From positions 124,001 through 188,000 of the forward strand of contig NZ_SJDV01000003.1 in the NCBI RefSeq assembly GCF_004332155.1: DNA of 64,000 nt, written 5' to 3'. The notes beneath the pieces were generated by a model that saw only the letters and a program-made list of their open reading frames with translations, made no database searches and was not told the DNA's origin. The position numbers were made by a program, and so were the translations under genes. Shown in pieces: positions 44,567 to 54,414 of this stretch; the stretch's first letter is position 1; each line of letters begins with the position of its first letter. This DNA is from Gramella sp. KN1008 (GTDB lineage Bacteria > Bacteroidota > Bacteroidia > Flavobacteriales > Flavobacteriaceae).

Positions 44567-46993
44567 TTATCTTAATTCAGCTTTCAGTTCTTTTTCAAAC
44601 CTGTGCTGTAATTTACTCATCATCTTATCTACCTGCTTATCGGTAAGGGTTTTATTCTCGTCCTGGAATACAAAGCTAATCGCATAACTCTTTTTGCCTT
44701 CAGGCAGGTTCTTTCCTTCATAAACATCAAAAAGGTTCACTTCTCTTAAAAGTTTCTTTTCGGTCTGATGAGCGATCTGCTCTATTTCGTCATAAGAAAC
44801 CGAATTATCCAGAAGCAACGCAAAGTCTCTTCGCATACTTGGATACTTCGGAATGGGTGAGAAGCTCATTTTCTGTGTTTTGGTCATCTCCAGAACTTCC
44901 TGCCAGTTGAAATCGGCAAAGATCACTTCCTGATCTATATCGAACTTTTTCAGGATAGATTTCCTTACAACACCAAATTCTACCAATCTGGCCTTTTTGG
45001 TGTTCAGCTGAATTCCTTCAGAAAAGATATCGCTTTTTGCGGCCTTAGCCTTAAGATTATTTATTCCCAGTTTTTGAAAGATCGAATTAATGACTCCCTT
45101 GAGGTAAAAGAAGTTTCCGTTCCCCGGAACGCTGTTCCAGCTCTCGGCCATTCTTTGACCGGTAAGGAACAGGGACAGGTGTTTGTTCTCTTCCCTTCCG
45201 CTTACATAAGAATGGTAAGTCTTTCCAAACTCGAAAACCTTTACATTATTCCTTTTTCGATTAATATTATAGCTGAGCGTTTCCAGACCAGAGAACAACA
45301 TGCTTTGACGCAATACCCCTAGATCCTGACTCAGTGGATTCAGGATATCTACCTGATATTCATCTTTAAGCTCCTCGCTCAACTCATTATATTCAGCTGA
45401 AGTGAGGGAATTCGCCATTGTTTCATAGAATCCCTGACCTATTAGCTGGGAAGCGATCAGGTTCTGGACCTTATAATCTTCGAATTTTGAAGAATTGGCA
45501 ACAGAAAGACTAAGCTTATCACCAAATTTGATATTGTTATATCCGTATACCCTAAGTATCTCTTCAATCACGTCAGATTCCCTCTGGACATCTACACGAT
45601 AGGAAGGAATGGTTAGGCCCATTCCGGTTTCCGTCACATTATTTACTCTTATTTCCAGAGAGGCCAGGATTGACTTGATCGTTTCCTTAGCCAGATTCTC
45701 ACCAATGAGCTTATTCACTTTTTCGAAGGTGAGAAATACCTGGAAATCTTCAATTTTCTTAAAGTAAAGATCATCAATGTCACTGGTGATCTCACCCCCT
45801 GAAATTTCCTTAATCAGTAAAGCCGCACGTTTAAGAGCATATTCCACGGAAGTAGGATCGATTCCTCTTTCAAATCTGAAAGAAGCATCTGTATTAAGAC
45901 CATGTCTCTTGGCCGTTTTTCTTACACTAACCGGATTGAAATAGGCGCTTTCCAGGAATACCTGTGTAGTACTCTCGGTAACTCCACTGCTTATTCCTCC
46001 AAAAACACCGGCAATACACAATGGTTTTTCGGCATCGCAGATCATAAGATCCTCTTCATGCAGTTCTCTTTCAACCTCATCCAGGGTTGTAAATTTGGTT
46101 CCCGCCTTAAGTGTTTTGACATTTATTTCATTTCCGGCGATCTTGCCGGCATCAAAAGCGTGAAGTGGTTGCCCCAGTTCGTGCATCACATAATTGGTGG
46201 CATCCACGACATTATTCTTTGGAGTAATACCTATGGCTTTCAATCGATTCTTAAGCCATTTAGGCGATTCGGTAACTTTAACATCAGATAAGGTTACCCC
46301 GCAATAACGCGGTGCAAGATTGGAATCCTCCACCTTGATCTGGATCTTAAGGCTACGGCTATCTACATGGAAACTGCTCACCGACGGGGTGATTAGTTCC
46401 AGTTGTTGACCCTTTTGCTGATAACCGGCCTTCAGGTCGCGTGCAACCCCCCAGTGGCTCATAGCATCTGCCCGGTTAGGAGTTAGACCTATTTCAAAAA
46501 CATCATCGTTTTCAACTTCAAAAATTTCGGCCACAGGAGTACCTGGAACCAGTTCATTATCCATTACCATGATACCTTCATGGCTTTGTCCAAGACCTAG
46601 TTCTTTTTCTGAACATATCATTCCATAGCTGGCTTCCCCGCGAATTTTTCCTTTCTTTATCTCCCAGGATTCTCCGGTTTTATCATAGAGAACTGTTCCT
46701 ATGGTAGCTACGGGTACCTTCTGTCCTGCACCAATATTTGGCGCACCGCATACTATTTGCACCTCTTCACCATTCCCGATATTTACCCTGGTAAGTTGCA
46801 GTTTGTCTGCATTAGGATGTTTGTCGCAGCTTAAGACATGTCCTACCACTACGCCTTTCAGACCACCTTTTATACTTTGAAAGCTTGTGATGCCTTCTAC
46901 TTCAAGACCGAGGTCTGTTAATAACTCTCCGGTTTTTTCGGCGTTTTCCGGTAACTTGATAAACTGTTTCAGCCAGTTATAAGAAATCTTCAT
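44567..46993 (-). CDS. pheT: Phenylalanyl-tRNA synthetase beta subunit
   Basis: An 808-aa beta subunit of the heterotetrameric PheRS. Domains in order: the tRNA-binding OB fold (about residues 40-150), the B3/4 editing domain (about 215-380), B5 (about 405-475), and the C-terminal ferredoxin-fold anticodon-binding domain (from about 715: SPIPKYPSMRRDFALLLDNSVSYDEI). pheS is not in the window, consistent with its separate location in Bacteroidetes. Confidence 0.98.
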   Translation of the reverse strand: MKISYNWLKQFIKLPENAEKTGELLTDLGLEVEGITSFQSIKGGLKGVVVGHVLSCDKHPNADKLQLTRVNIGNGEEVQIVCGAPNIGAGQKVPVATIGTVLYDKTGESWEIKKGKIRGEASYGMICSEKELGLGQSHEGIMVMDNELVPGTPVAEIFEVENDDVFEIGLTPNRADAMSHWGVARDLKAGYQQKGQQLELITPSVSSFHVDSRSLKIQIKVEDSNLAPRYCGVTLSDVKVTESPKWLKNRLKAIGITPKNNVVDATNYVMHELGQPLHAFDAGKIAGNEINVKTLKAGTKFTTLDEVERELHEEDLMICDAEKPLCIAGVFGGISSGVTESTTQVFLESAYFNPVSVRKTAKRHGLNTDASFRFERGIDPTSVEYALKRAALLIKEISGGEITSDIDDLYFKKIEDFQVFLTFEKVNKLIGENLAKETIKSILASLEIRVNNVTETGMGLTIPSYRVDVQRESDVIEEILRVYGYNNIKFGDKLSLSVANSSKFEDYKVQNLIASQLIGQGFYETMANSLTSAEYNELSEELKDEYQVDILNPLSQDLGVLRQSMLFSGLETLSYNINRKRNNVKVFEFGKTYHSYVSGREENKHLSLFLTGQRMAESWNSVPGNGNFFYLKGVINSIFQKLGINNLKAKAAKSDIFSEGIQLNTKKARLVEFGVVRKSILKKFDIDQEVIFADFNWQEVLEMTKTQKMSFSPIPKYPSMRRDFALLLDNSVSYDEIEQIAHQTEKKLLREVNLFDVYEGKNLPEGKKSYAISFVFQDENKTLTDKQVDKMMSKLQHRFEKELKAELR

Positions 46994-47013
46994 GAATATT
47001 CTTTTTCAGGCTG

Positions 47014-47021
47014 CAAAGATA
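47014..47021 (-). promoter_or_regulatory. -7 promoter element of pheT
   Basis: On the minus strand, TATCTTTG matches TAnnTTTG exactly, ending 20 bases before the pheT ATG. No matching -33 element was found at the usual distance. Confidence 0.5.
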
Positions 47022-47076
47022 GTATTACCAATTTTTTTAGCATAATTATCGGCCAACTTTGAAAAGTCTATTATCA

Positions 47077-47106
47077 AAAAAGGGAAGCGTTCCCACTTCC
47101 CTTTTT
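47077..47106 (-). terminator. Intrinsic terminator of the TPR-protein gene
   Basis: An approximately 11-bp stem has core AAGGGAAG/CTTCCCTT, with an A-run at 47076-47081 that reads as U on the minus strand. Confidence 0.85.
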
Positions 47107-47125
47107 AATTCTGGCTGAAGATATC

Positions 47126-48028
47126 TTAGTTATTTTTCTTAAAATTCATCTCGGCCACGGGGTTGTTTCCATCAGTATTACTAAGATCGTGGATTTCCCA
47201 GGCAATTTCATCTGATTTCTTTTTAAGAACATGTTTTACCTTTCTTTTTTTACCATCCTCTTCAAATTTTTCTATCATTACTATTTCTTGTGGAGAGGAT
47301 TTTTCAATTTTAATGGTGGAAGGATCAATTCCCGTCAAGGAATTCCCTATCCAGACCATATCATATTCTTCATCTATGGCATCGTAGGTAATTATACGTG
47401 TACCTATATAGTCTCCGGCTTTATTATGCAGGGTTCCGGTAAGAACGGTTTTATTTTCATTGGTGGTGAATTGAACATTCCCCTCATTACGTAAGGTTTT
47501 TTTCCCATCCTGGTAACCAAAATTCTGCATTGCCCATTTACCTTCCAGGAACTGAAGTTCAGTGCCGGCCCCTTCCAGTTTTGCTAATTTGGTTTTGGAA
47601 GCTTCCAGCATCTGTGCTTTTTCTTCAAGATCTTCCATCGTGGCCGAAAGTTCTATAGCCTTTTGATAATGTTTTTTAGCTTTCTCCTCATCTCCTTTTT
47701 CCATTAACAGATCGGCATACGAGTCATAAGGGTTTGCTTCATTTGGATATTCATCTATCTGGGCTAAAAACACCTTCTCGGCGGCTTCCAGATCTCCTTC
47801 GCTCATCAACCTGTACCCCAGAACATTTAATGGTTCGGAAAGGAAGGTGTATTCATTCCCTTTTACCGGATTCTTGTCATAATTCTTTAGGGTTTTGTCA
47901 ATTCCATTTTGTTTATAATCATTGTAAAGTTTTTCCGGAACATTTCCGGTTTCCTGTGCTACAGCAAAGCTCATGCAGAAAAGAAGCATAAGGCTCATCA
48001 TTACTTTTGTGATACTTTTCATTCTCAT
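47126..48028 (-). CDS. Secreted TPR protein with C-terminal beta domain
   Basis: A 300-aa protein with signal peptide (MKSITKVMMSLMLLFCMSFAVAQ; ATG at codon 3 is an equally good start). Two TPR units cover about residues 70-135 (LNVLGYRLMSEGDLEAAEKVF..., ANPYDSYADLLMEKGDEEKAKKHYQKAIEL). A lipocalin-like beta domain follows (FLEGKWAMQNFGYQDGKKTLRNEGNVQFTT...). Binding function is likely; the ligand is unknown. Confidence 0.7.
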   Translation of the reverse strand: MRMKSITKVMMSLMLLFCMSFAVAQETGNVPEKLYNDYKQNGIDKTLKNYDKNPVKGNEYTFLSEPLNVLGYRLMSEGDLEAAEKVFLAQIDEYPNEANPYDSYADLLMEKGDEEKAKKHYQKAIELSATMEDLEEKAQMLEASKTKLAKLEGAGTELQFLEGKWAMQNFGYQDGKKTLRNEGNVQFTTNENKTVLTGTLHNKAGDYIGTRIITYDAIDEEYDMVWIGNSLTGIDPSTIKIEKSSPQEIVMIEKFEEDGKKRKVKHVLKKKSDEIAWEIHDLSNTDGNNPVAEMNFKKNN

Positions 48029-48200
48029 AATCCTGAATTTTATAGTTTACTAATTAATTCTAATTAAAATCCGGGGGCGTGGGAAAGCAAAAGTGGGGAG
48101 GGTAAACAGGGGGTACTGATTTTATAAAACCTTAAGTTTATTGAAAATCAGGTTCTTAAAGATAAGGAAAAATGTTTTAAAGTTTTGGTGCTAAAAATAA

Positions 48201-48221
48201 AAAAAGGGCCGGAGCCCTTTT
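48201..48221 (-). terminator. Intrinsic terminator of the Cys-rich lipoprotein gene
   Basis: AAAAGGGC and GCCCTTTT form an 8-bp stem with loop CGGA, next to an A-rich tract that reads as U on the minus strand. Confidence 0.85.
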
Positions 48222-48245
48222 CTAAATATGAATTTTATTAGTTCT

Positions 48246-49031
48246 TTAATCTTCGCAACTTTGAGTGATGTTGGGTGTTAACTCATTCTTCTTAGAAATG
48301 TCATTAACTTTAAAATCGGTCCAGACATTATTATTTGGTGTGCTGCCATTGCACTCTTTTTCTAGACTCACAGTCCACCAATATGTTTCACAGGCCTCTA
48401 GATCTAAAAAAGCATGTTCGGTTTGCCCGGATTTAGACCATTCGGTTGTCACACTGCTATCACCCCATACAGAATTTACTGTTTGGGCAAAAGTGAAGAT
48501 TATTTCGGCATTTTCCATATCTTCAGCAGGTAAATATGTAAAGGTGTAACTTCCGTCAGGGTTAATTACATAACTAAAATTTTCTTCACATTCAGAGCAA
48601 TCCAGTACTTCCGCCTGGACATCAGTAAAACCTCCTGAGCCTATAATATACCGAAGGTCATAGGTGTCAGCTTCATCAAAGGTATAGAAGAAGCAGGCCT
48701 GAGTATTTTCAGCAGTATGAAATATTTGGTCGTAATACTCGTGATCTTCAGGTTCAATCTCTTCAGTCTCAGGATCGTCGCCATATTTTAGCAATTGAAC
48801 CTGAACATTGGTAGTCTTTGGGTCGCCTTGTGGTTTCTTGGCCTGTGGAAAATTTAAGCAAAATTCGGCTTCCTCTCCTGCGCATAGATCACCAAAATCT
48901 AAAGATTCTTCAGTATTCTGTATTGCCGGTGTTGCATCGGCAGTCATAAGATCTTCATTTGAATCATAAGATTCTACACTACATCCTGAAAAGGCCAAAA
49001 CAAGCCCAATCAGATAAATTATTTTTTTCAT
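48246..49031 (-). CDS. Cysteine-rich lipoprotein, function unknown
   Basis: A 261-aa lipoprotein with lipobox AFSGCS (C17). Besides the lipid Cys there are about nine Cys (LCAGEEAEFC, ACFFYTF, DCSEC, LEACETYWW, KECNGS, QSCED), unusual for a flavobacterial envelope protein and suggesting disulfides. It is acidic and beta-rich, with no recognised domain. It has its own terminator. Confidence 0.65.
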   Translation of the reverse strand: MKKIIYLIGLVLAFSGCSVESYDSNEDLMTADATPAIQNTEESLDFGDLCAGEEAEFCLNFPQAKKPQGDPKTTNVQVQLLKYGDDPETEEIEPEDHEYYDQIFHTAENTQACFFYTFDEADTYDLRYIIGSGGFTDVQAEVLDCSECEENFSYVINPDGSYTFTYLPAEDMENAEIIFTFAQTVNSVWGDSSVTTEWSKSGQTEHAFLDLEACETYWWTVSLEKECNGSTPNNNVWTDFKVNDISKKNELTPNITQSCED

Positions 49032-49168
49032 AATCGGTTAGTATTTAAAAAATTAGGACTATGAATGTACAGAAATGGGGGATATCCCCTATTTTTTGTA
49101 GCATCTTTTCGATGTAAGAAGAGAAATCATCGTTGTAGGACTTATATTACTGGTTTTTAAGTGTTTGT

Positions 49169-51268
49169 CTAGCTGATGTAATTCCAGATAGTCTTGTTCT
49201 TTACAAGACGGGAATAGGCGTTTTTGATCATCAGGTTCTTTTCCATAGAGAGGTTTGGATCCTCTTTCAGGATCTTTGAAGCGTAATATCTTGCCGATTT
49301 AAGGATGGAATTATCCTTAACAATATCTGCGATCTTCAGGTTAAGAACACCGCTCTGCTGAGTGCCCATAAGGTCTCCGGGTCCTCTTAGTTTAAGATCC
49401 ACTTCAGCGATCTCAAAGCCATCATTGGTTGAGGTCATCGTCTCGAGCCTGGTCTTACTGTCTGCAGAAAGTTTATGGCCGGTCATAAGTATACAATAGC
49501 TTTGTTCGGCACCACGTCCAACCCTCCCGCGTAGCTGATGAAGCTGGGATAAACCAAATCTTTCCGCACTCTCAATTATCATCACACTGGCATTGGGAAC
49601 GTTCACGCCCACTTCTATCACGGTTGTGGCTACCATTATCTGTGTTTCGCCACGTACAAACCTGTCCATTTCATAGTCTTTATCTCCAGGTTTCATCTGT
49701 CCGTGAACTATTGAAATCTGAAAGTCCGGGAATTCCCGGGCAATGCTTTCGTAACCATCCATCAGATCTTTGTAATCCATTTTTTCCGATTCCTGGATTA
49801 GCGGATAGACTATATAGACCTGCCTGCCTTTTTGAATTTCTTCCTTGATGAACCTGAAAACCTTTAAACGGTTACTGTCAAATCTGTGAACGGTCTTAAC
49901 CGGTTTTCTTCCCGGCGGGAGTTCGTCTATCACCGAAATATCCAGGTCTCCATATAAACTCATCGCAAGTGTTCGGGGAATAGGAGTAGCCGTCATCACA
50001 AGAATATGGGGCGGAATTTCATTTTTCTTCCACAGTTTTGAGCGTTGTGCCACACCAAATCTATGTTGTTCGTCAATGATGGCGAGTCCCAGGTTCTTAA
50101 ATTTTACTTTATCCTCCAGTAAGGCATGAGTTCCTATAAGTATATCGATCTGCCCGTTTTCAAGTTCTTCGTGGATCTCTTTTCTTTCCGAAGTTTTTGT
50201 AGAACCTGTGAGCAGACGAATGTTGACATCAAGATCCTGGCAGAGTTCGTTCAGGCCATTATAATGCTGAATGGAAAGGATCTCCGTGGGCGCCATCAAA
50301 CAAGCCTGGAAATCGTTGTCCAGGGCAATGAACATGGACATCAGGGCCACGATCGTCTTTCCAGATCCAACATCTCCCTGAAGCAGGCGGTTCATTTGTG
50401 CACCGCTTCCCATATCGCTTCGTATTTCCTTAATCACTTTTTTCTGAGCGCCGGTAAGATCAAAAGGTAGGTGCTCCTGGTAGAAATTATTGAAATGATC
50501 ACCGACCATATCAAAATTGAAGCCCTTAATTTTTTGCTTATGAAGCATATTCCTTCTCAACAGCTGGAGCTGAATAAAGAAAAGTTCCTCAAATTTAAGT
50601 CTGAACTGTGCCCTGGCTAGTAATTCCTGACTTTTAGGAAAATGCATATTAAAAAGAGCTTCCGATTTTGGGATCAGTTTCAGTTCATTTATGAGCTCAT
50701 TGTTAAGGCTTTCAATGAATTTAAGACCCGTTTGCTGAAAAAGTTCCTGCATGAGCTTCATGATCACTCGGTTGGTAATTCCTTTTTTCACCAGCATTTC
50801 GGTAGAAGGATAAACGGGCTGCATCGCTGTTCGCAGATTCTTTTTATAGTCTGCAACCAGTTCCATTTCGGGATGCGGCATACTGAACATCCCATTGTAC
50901 CAGTTGGTCTTACCAAAGATCACATAAGGCGTATTTAGCTTCAGGTTTTCCCTTATCCATTTATGTCCGCGAAACCATACCAGTTCCATTCGGCCTGTAT
51001 CATCCACAAAATCGGCAACAAGGCGTTTTCCTCGCTTTTGTTCCACCATTTTGATATGTACGATCTTGCCAACAATCTGAACTTCGGAGGAGTTTCTCTG
51101 AAGCTGGGAGATCTTGTAAAAGCCTGTTTTGTCTATATAACGATTGGGAAAGAAATTGACCAGATCCCGATAAGTCGCAATATTGAGCTCTTTTTTAAGC
51201 AACTCGGCCCTGTTTGGACCTACGCCTTTTAAATACTCAATGGGGGTTTGCAACAGGTTCTGCATCAT
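49169..51268 (-). CDS. recG: ATP-dependent DNA helicase RecG
   Basis: A 699-aa helicase for replication-fork regression and recombination intermediates. The N-terminal wedge/OB domain is followed by Walker A GDVGSGKT, motif II IIDEQHRFG, VMTATPIPRTLAM and the C-terminal motifs VATTVIEVGVNVPNASVMIIESAERFGLSQLHQLRGRVGRG. Length and motifs are standard. It is monocistronic and divergent from the M1 peptidase. Confidence 0.98.
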   Translation of the reverse strand: MMQNLLQTPIEYLKGVGPNRAELLKKELNIATYRDLVNFFPNRYIDKTGFYKISQLQRNSSEVQIVGKIVHIKMVEQKRGKRLVADFVDDTGRMELVWFRGHKWIRENLKLNTPYVIFGKTNWYNGMFSMPHPEMELVADYKKNLRTAMQPVYPSTEMLVKKGITNRVIMKLMQELFQQTGLKFIESLNNELINELKLIPKSEALFNMHFPKSQELLARAQFRLKFEELFFIQLQLLRRNMLHKQKIKGFNFDMVGDHFNNFYQEHLPFDLTGAQKKVIKEIRSDMGSGAQMNRLLQGDVGSGKTIVALMSMFIALDNDFQACLMAPTEILSIQHYNGLNELCQDLDVNIRLLTGSTKTSERKEIHEELENGQIDILIGTHALLEDKVKFKNLGLAIIDEQHRFGVAQRSKLWKKNEIPPHILVMTATPIPRTLAMSLYGDLDISVIDELPPGRKPVKTVHRFDSNRLKVFRFIKEEIQKGRQVYIVYPLIQESEKMDYKDLMDGYESIAREFPDFQISIVHGQMKPGDKDYEMDRFVRGETQIMVATTVIEVGVNVPNASVMIIESAERFGLSQLHQLRGRVGRGAEQSYCILMTGHKLSADSKTRLETMTSTNDGFEIAEVDLKLRGPGDLMGTQQSGVLNLKIADIVKDNSILKSARYYASKILKEDPNLSMEKNLMIKNAYSRLVKNKTIWNYIS

Positions 51269-51395
51269 AAAAACGAAGATATTAAAACCGATTTATTTCT
51301 GAAGGCTACAATGGGAGAATAGCTGTTTTAAATAGTAAAATTTATGGATTGAAGCGCCGTTTTTGTATTTTGCAGAAGTTATTCTTCATGATTAC

Positions 51396-53510
51396 ATGCG
51401 AAATATTATAGCTTTTCTGGTCATTTTCCATTCAGGTATTCTGATGGCTCAGGAACAACAAATTTCCCAAACCGAATATTTCGATTTCCAACAAGTTGAA
51501 GCTGATGTAAAAATATGGCCATTTACAAAGCAGGTAGAAGGAAAGGTGGTTTATAGCCTTGATATTTTAAAGCATACGGATACGCTGTTTATTGATGGCC
51601 GAAAAATGCAGTTCCACGATCTCACACTTAACGGATCACCTGTTAAATTTTCGGGAAATGCTAAAGGTGTATATGTAATTCACAACTTTCTTCCCTCTAA
51701 GAATAATACGCTTGAATTAAGTTATAATGCCCGGCCGGAATCTGGTATGTACTTTATAAACTGGGAGTTTCCAGATATAGATGATTCTGAAAAGCAGGTA
51801 TGGACTCAGGGGCAGGGCAGGTATACTTCAACCTGGCTGCCCAGCTTTGATGATATGGAGGAAAAAACAGAGTTCGATCTAAGCTTTGAGTTTCCTTCCG
51901 GGTATGAAGTTATAGCGAACGGAGTGCTGCAGAGCAGGGAAAAAATAAATGATTCGCTTACCCGCTGGGAATTCGATATGACCAAACCCATGAGTAGCTA
52001 CCTTGTAGCTTTTGCCGCAGGAAAATATAAGTCTGAGGATATCTCCTCGGGAACAGGTGACAGGATCCGGCTTTTTTACAGACCTGAAGATTCCCTGATG
52101 TTAGAACCTACCTACAGGTATACTCAGAAGATCTTCGACTTTCTTGAAAAGGAGATCGGTGTGGCTTATCCCTGGCAAAATTATAAGCAGATACCAGTTA
52201 GGGATTTTCTTTATGCGGGAATGGAAAATACCGGAACCACAATTTTTTCCCATTCGCTTATGACCGATTCCATTGGTTTCAAGGACAGGAATTATGTAAA
52301 TGTGAATGCCCATGAACTTGCTCATCAGTGGTTCGGGAATCTCGTGACCGAAAAGAACGGTAAACATCACTGGCTGCATGAAGGATTTGCAACTTATTAT
52401 GCATTGCTGGCCGAAAAAGAGATCTTCGGAGAAGATTACTATTACTGGAAACTTTTCGAGACTGCCGAACAGCTCAAAGAACTGAGCGATACCGGCAAAG
52501 GTCAGGCTCTTCTTAATCCAAATGCAAGTTCACTTACCTTTTACCAGAAGGGGGCATGGGCTCTTCATATTTTAAGAGAAAAAGTGGGAGATGAAGCCTT
52601 TAAAAAAGGGATCAAGAAGTATCTGGAGCTCTATAGTTATGAGAATGTGGAGACCGACAATTTTATTGAAGAAATGGAAAAGGCTTCCGGAATGAATCTT
52701 TCAGAATTTGTCAAAAACTGGCTGGAACAATCGGCCTTTAAGGCTGAGGAGTCCCTGGAGTCCCTGAAAAGATCGGAATTTATAAGAGATTACCTCAACA
52801 TAGCATCTTTAAGGGAAGTTCCGCTGGACCAGAAATATGAACTACTGGATGAAGCTTTAACCTTTCCGGTTAACGATTATACAGGACAGGAAGTGGTTCA
52901 TCAACTAGCCGGTTTGGAATCGGCACAGGCCATCCAGTTATATAAAAAAGCTTTCCAAAGCAATAATCTGTATGTTAGGCAGGCAATCTCCATGAGCATG
53001 ACCGGTATTCCGCCGGAGCTAAAAAAGGAATTTGAATCACTGCTGGAAGATGAATCTTACCTGACAAAAGAAGGAGCCCTGTACAGATTATGGGAGCAAT
53101 TTCCATCAGAAAGAGGAAAATACCTAAGCGAGACCGCCGGATTGGAGGGCTTTTATAATAAGAATATCAGAATACTATGGCTTACGCTCAATCTTGTTAC
53201 TCCAGAATTTGAAACTGAAAAAACAAATTCCTATTATGAGGAACTAGCGGGATATACTGCAGAATGGAGGCCTTTTCAGGTTAGAGAGAATGCATTCAGC
53301 TATCTGTACCAGATTGGAGCATTTAATCGTGAAAGCCTGGAAAGCCTGATTAGAGGAACTCATCATCATACATATAGTTTCAGGAATTTTTGTCGGCAAT
53401 TGCTTTCTGAATTGCTAACGAACGAGGAGTACAGAAAAGAGCTAACCCAACTTTCCCAGGTAATGGCAGAGGAGGAAACAGTATATCTAAGGTCAAAAAT
53501 CAACGGATAA
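51396..53510 (+). CDS. Secreted M1-family aminopeptidase
   Basis: A 704-aa zinc aminopeptidase from ATG 51396 (MRNIIAFLVIFHSGILMAQ), where the signal peptide starts. The exopeptidase motif is AGMENTG, and the zinc site is HELAH at 306-310 with the third ligand E329. A C-terminal helical HEAT-like region follows. It probably trims peptides in the periplasm or at the surface. One base separates it from the first patatin gene, so the three genes form an operon. Confidence 0.93.
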   Translation: MRNIIAFLVIFHSGILMAQEQQISQTEYFDFQQVEADVKIWPFTKQVEGKVVYSLDILKHTDTLFIDGRKMQFHDLTLNGSPVKFSGNAKGVYVIHNFLPSKNNTLELSYNARPESGMYFINWEFPDIDDSEKQVWTQGQGRYTSTWLPSFDDMEEKTEFDLSFEFPSGYEVIANGVLQSREKINDSLTRWEFDMTKPMSSYLVAFAAGKYKSEDISSGTGDRIRLFYRPEDSLMLEPTYRYTQKIFDFLEKEIGVAYPWQNYKQIPVRDFLYAGMENTGTTIFSHSLMTDSIGFKDRNYVNVNAHELAHQWFGNLVTEKNGKHHWLHEGFATYYALLAEKEIFGEDYYYWKLFETAEQLKELSDTGKGQALLNPNASSLTFYQKGAWALHILREKVGDEAFKKGIKKYLELYSYENVETDNFIEEMEKASGMNLSEFVKNWLEQSAFKAEESLESLKRSEFIRDYLNIASLREVPLDQKYELLDEALTFPVNDYTGQEVVHQLAGLESAQAIQLYKKAFQSNNLYVRQAISMSMTGIPPELKKEFESLLEDESYLTKEGALYRLWEQFPSERGKYLSETAGLEGFYNKNIRILWLTLNLVTPEFETEKTNSYYEELAGYTAEWRPFQVRENAFSYLYQIGAFNRESLESLIRGTHHHTYSFRNFCRQLLSELLTNEEYRKELTQLSQVMAEEETVYLRSKING

Positions 53511-53511
53511 T

Positions 53512-54414
53512 ATGCGCGCGCTGGTCATTTCGGGGGGAGGTAGCAAAGGTGCTTTTGCAGGAGGAGTTGCCCAGTATCTTATAGAGGAATTGAAAAGGGA
53601 TTATGATCTTTTCATCGGAACCTCCACGGGTAGTCTTTTGATCTCCCATATGGCGCTTGGCAAAGCCGAAAAGGTAAGGAAGGTTTACACTTCGGTAAAT
53701 CAGTCCAGCATCTTTAGCAGCAGACCTTTTTTGATAAACCGAAAACACGGTCACGATAATATAAGTATCAATCACTTCAATGTTATTCTAAACTTCTTAA
53801 AAGGAAGAAAAACATTTGGTGATAGTTTCCATCTTAAAAAGCTGCTCCAGAGAACATTTACCAGAGAGGAGTTTGAAGAGCTTAAAGCCGGTCCTAAAGA
53901 TATAGTGGTTACGGTTTCAAATCTTTCCCTCAATGATGTAGAGTATAAGTCGATAAAAGACTATAATTATGAAGATTTTATTGAATGGATATGGATCTCC
54001 TGTAATTATACACCTTTTATGAGCCTCGTCAAGAAGAATGGTTGTGAATATGCCGATGGTGGCCTCGGGTCTATGGTGCCTATAGAGGAAGCGATAAAAA
54101 GAGGAGCTACCGAGGTTGATGCTATCATATTAAAGACAGAGGTCACTTATTTTAACAGGCTGCCCTCCAAGAACGTTTTTTCTTTGATAACCAATCTTTT
54201 TGCATTTATGCTGGATCGAATCGAACGCCAGAATATAGAAATAGGAAAATTTTCGGCCACGCATCACGATGCTATTCTTAATTTCTATTATACGCCCACG
54301 GTATTGACTACCAATTCTCTTATTTTTGATGAAGAGAAGATGACAGAATGGTGGGAAAGTGGCTTTGAATTTGCAAAGCATAAAAATAAACAGTTAGACC
54401 AAATTGAACCTTAA
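53512..54414 (+). CDS. Patatin-like phospholipase, first tandem copy
   Basis: A 300-aa lipid acyl hydrolase. The oxyanion loop GGGSKGAF (residues 8-15), nucleophile S38 in GTSTGS and D182 in DGG form the Ser-Asp dyad of the patatin family. No signal peptide is seen, so it is probably cytoplasmic or membrane-associated. It starts 1 base after the M1 peptidase stop and its stop overlaps the next start (TAATG). It is clearly homologous to the next gene over its whole length. Confidence 0.92.
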   Translation: MRALVISGGGSKGAFAGGVAQYLIEELKRDYDLFIGTSTGSLLISHMALGKAEKVRKVYTSVNQSSIFSSRPFLINRKHGHDNISINHFNVILNFLKGRKTFGDSFHLKKLLQRTFTREEFEELKAGPKDIVVTVSNLSLNDVEYKSIKDYNYEDFIEWIWISCNYTPFMSLVKKNGCEYADGGLGSMVPIEEAIKRGATEVDAIILKTEVTYFNRLPSKNVFSLITNLFAFMLDRIERQNIEIGKFSATHHDAILNFYYTPTVLTTNSLIFDEEKMTEWWESGFEFAKHKNKQLDQIEP

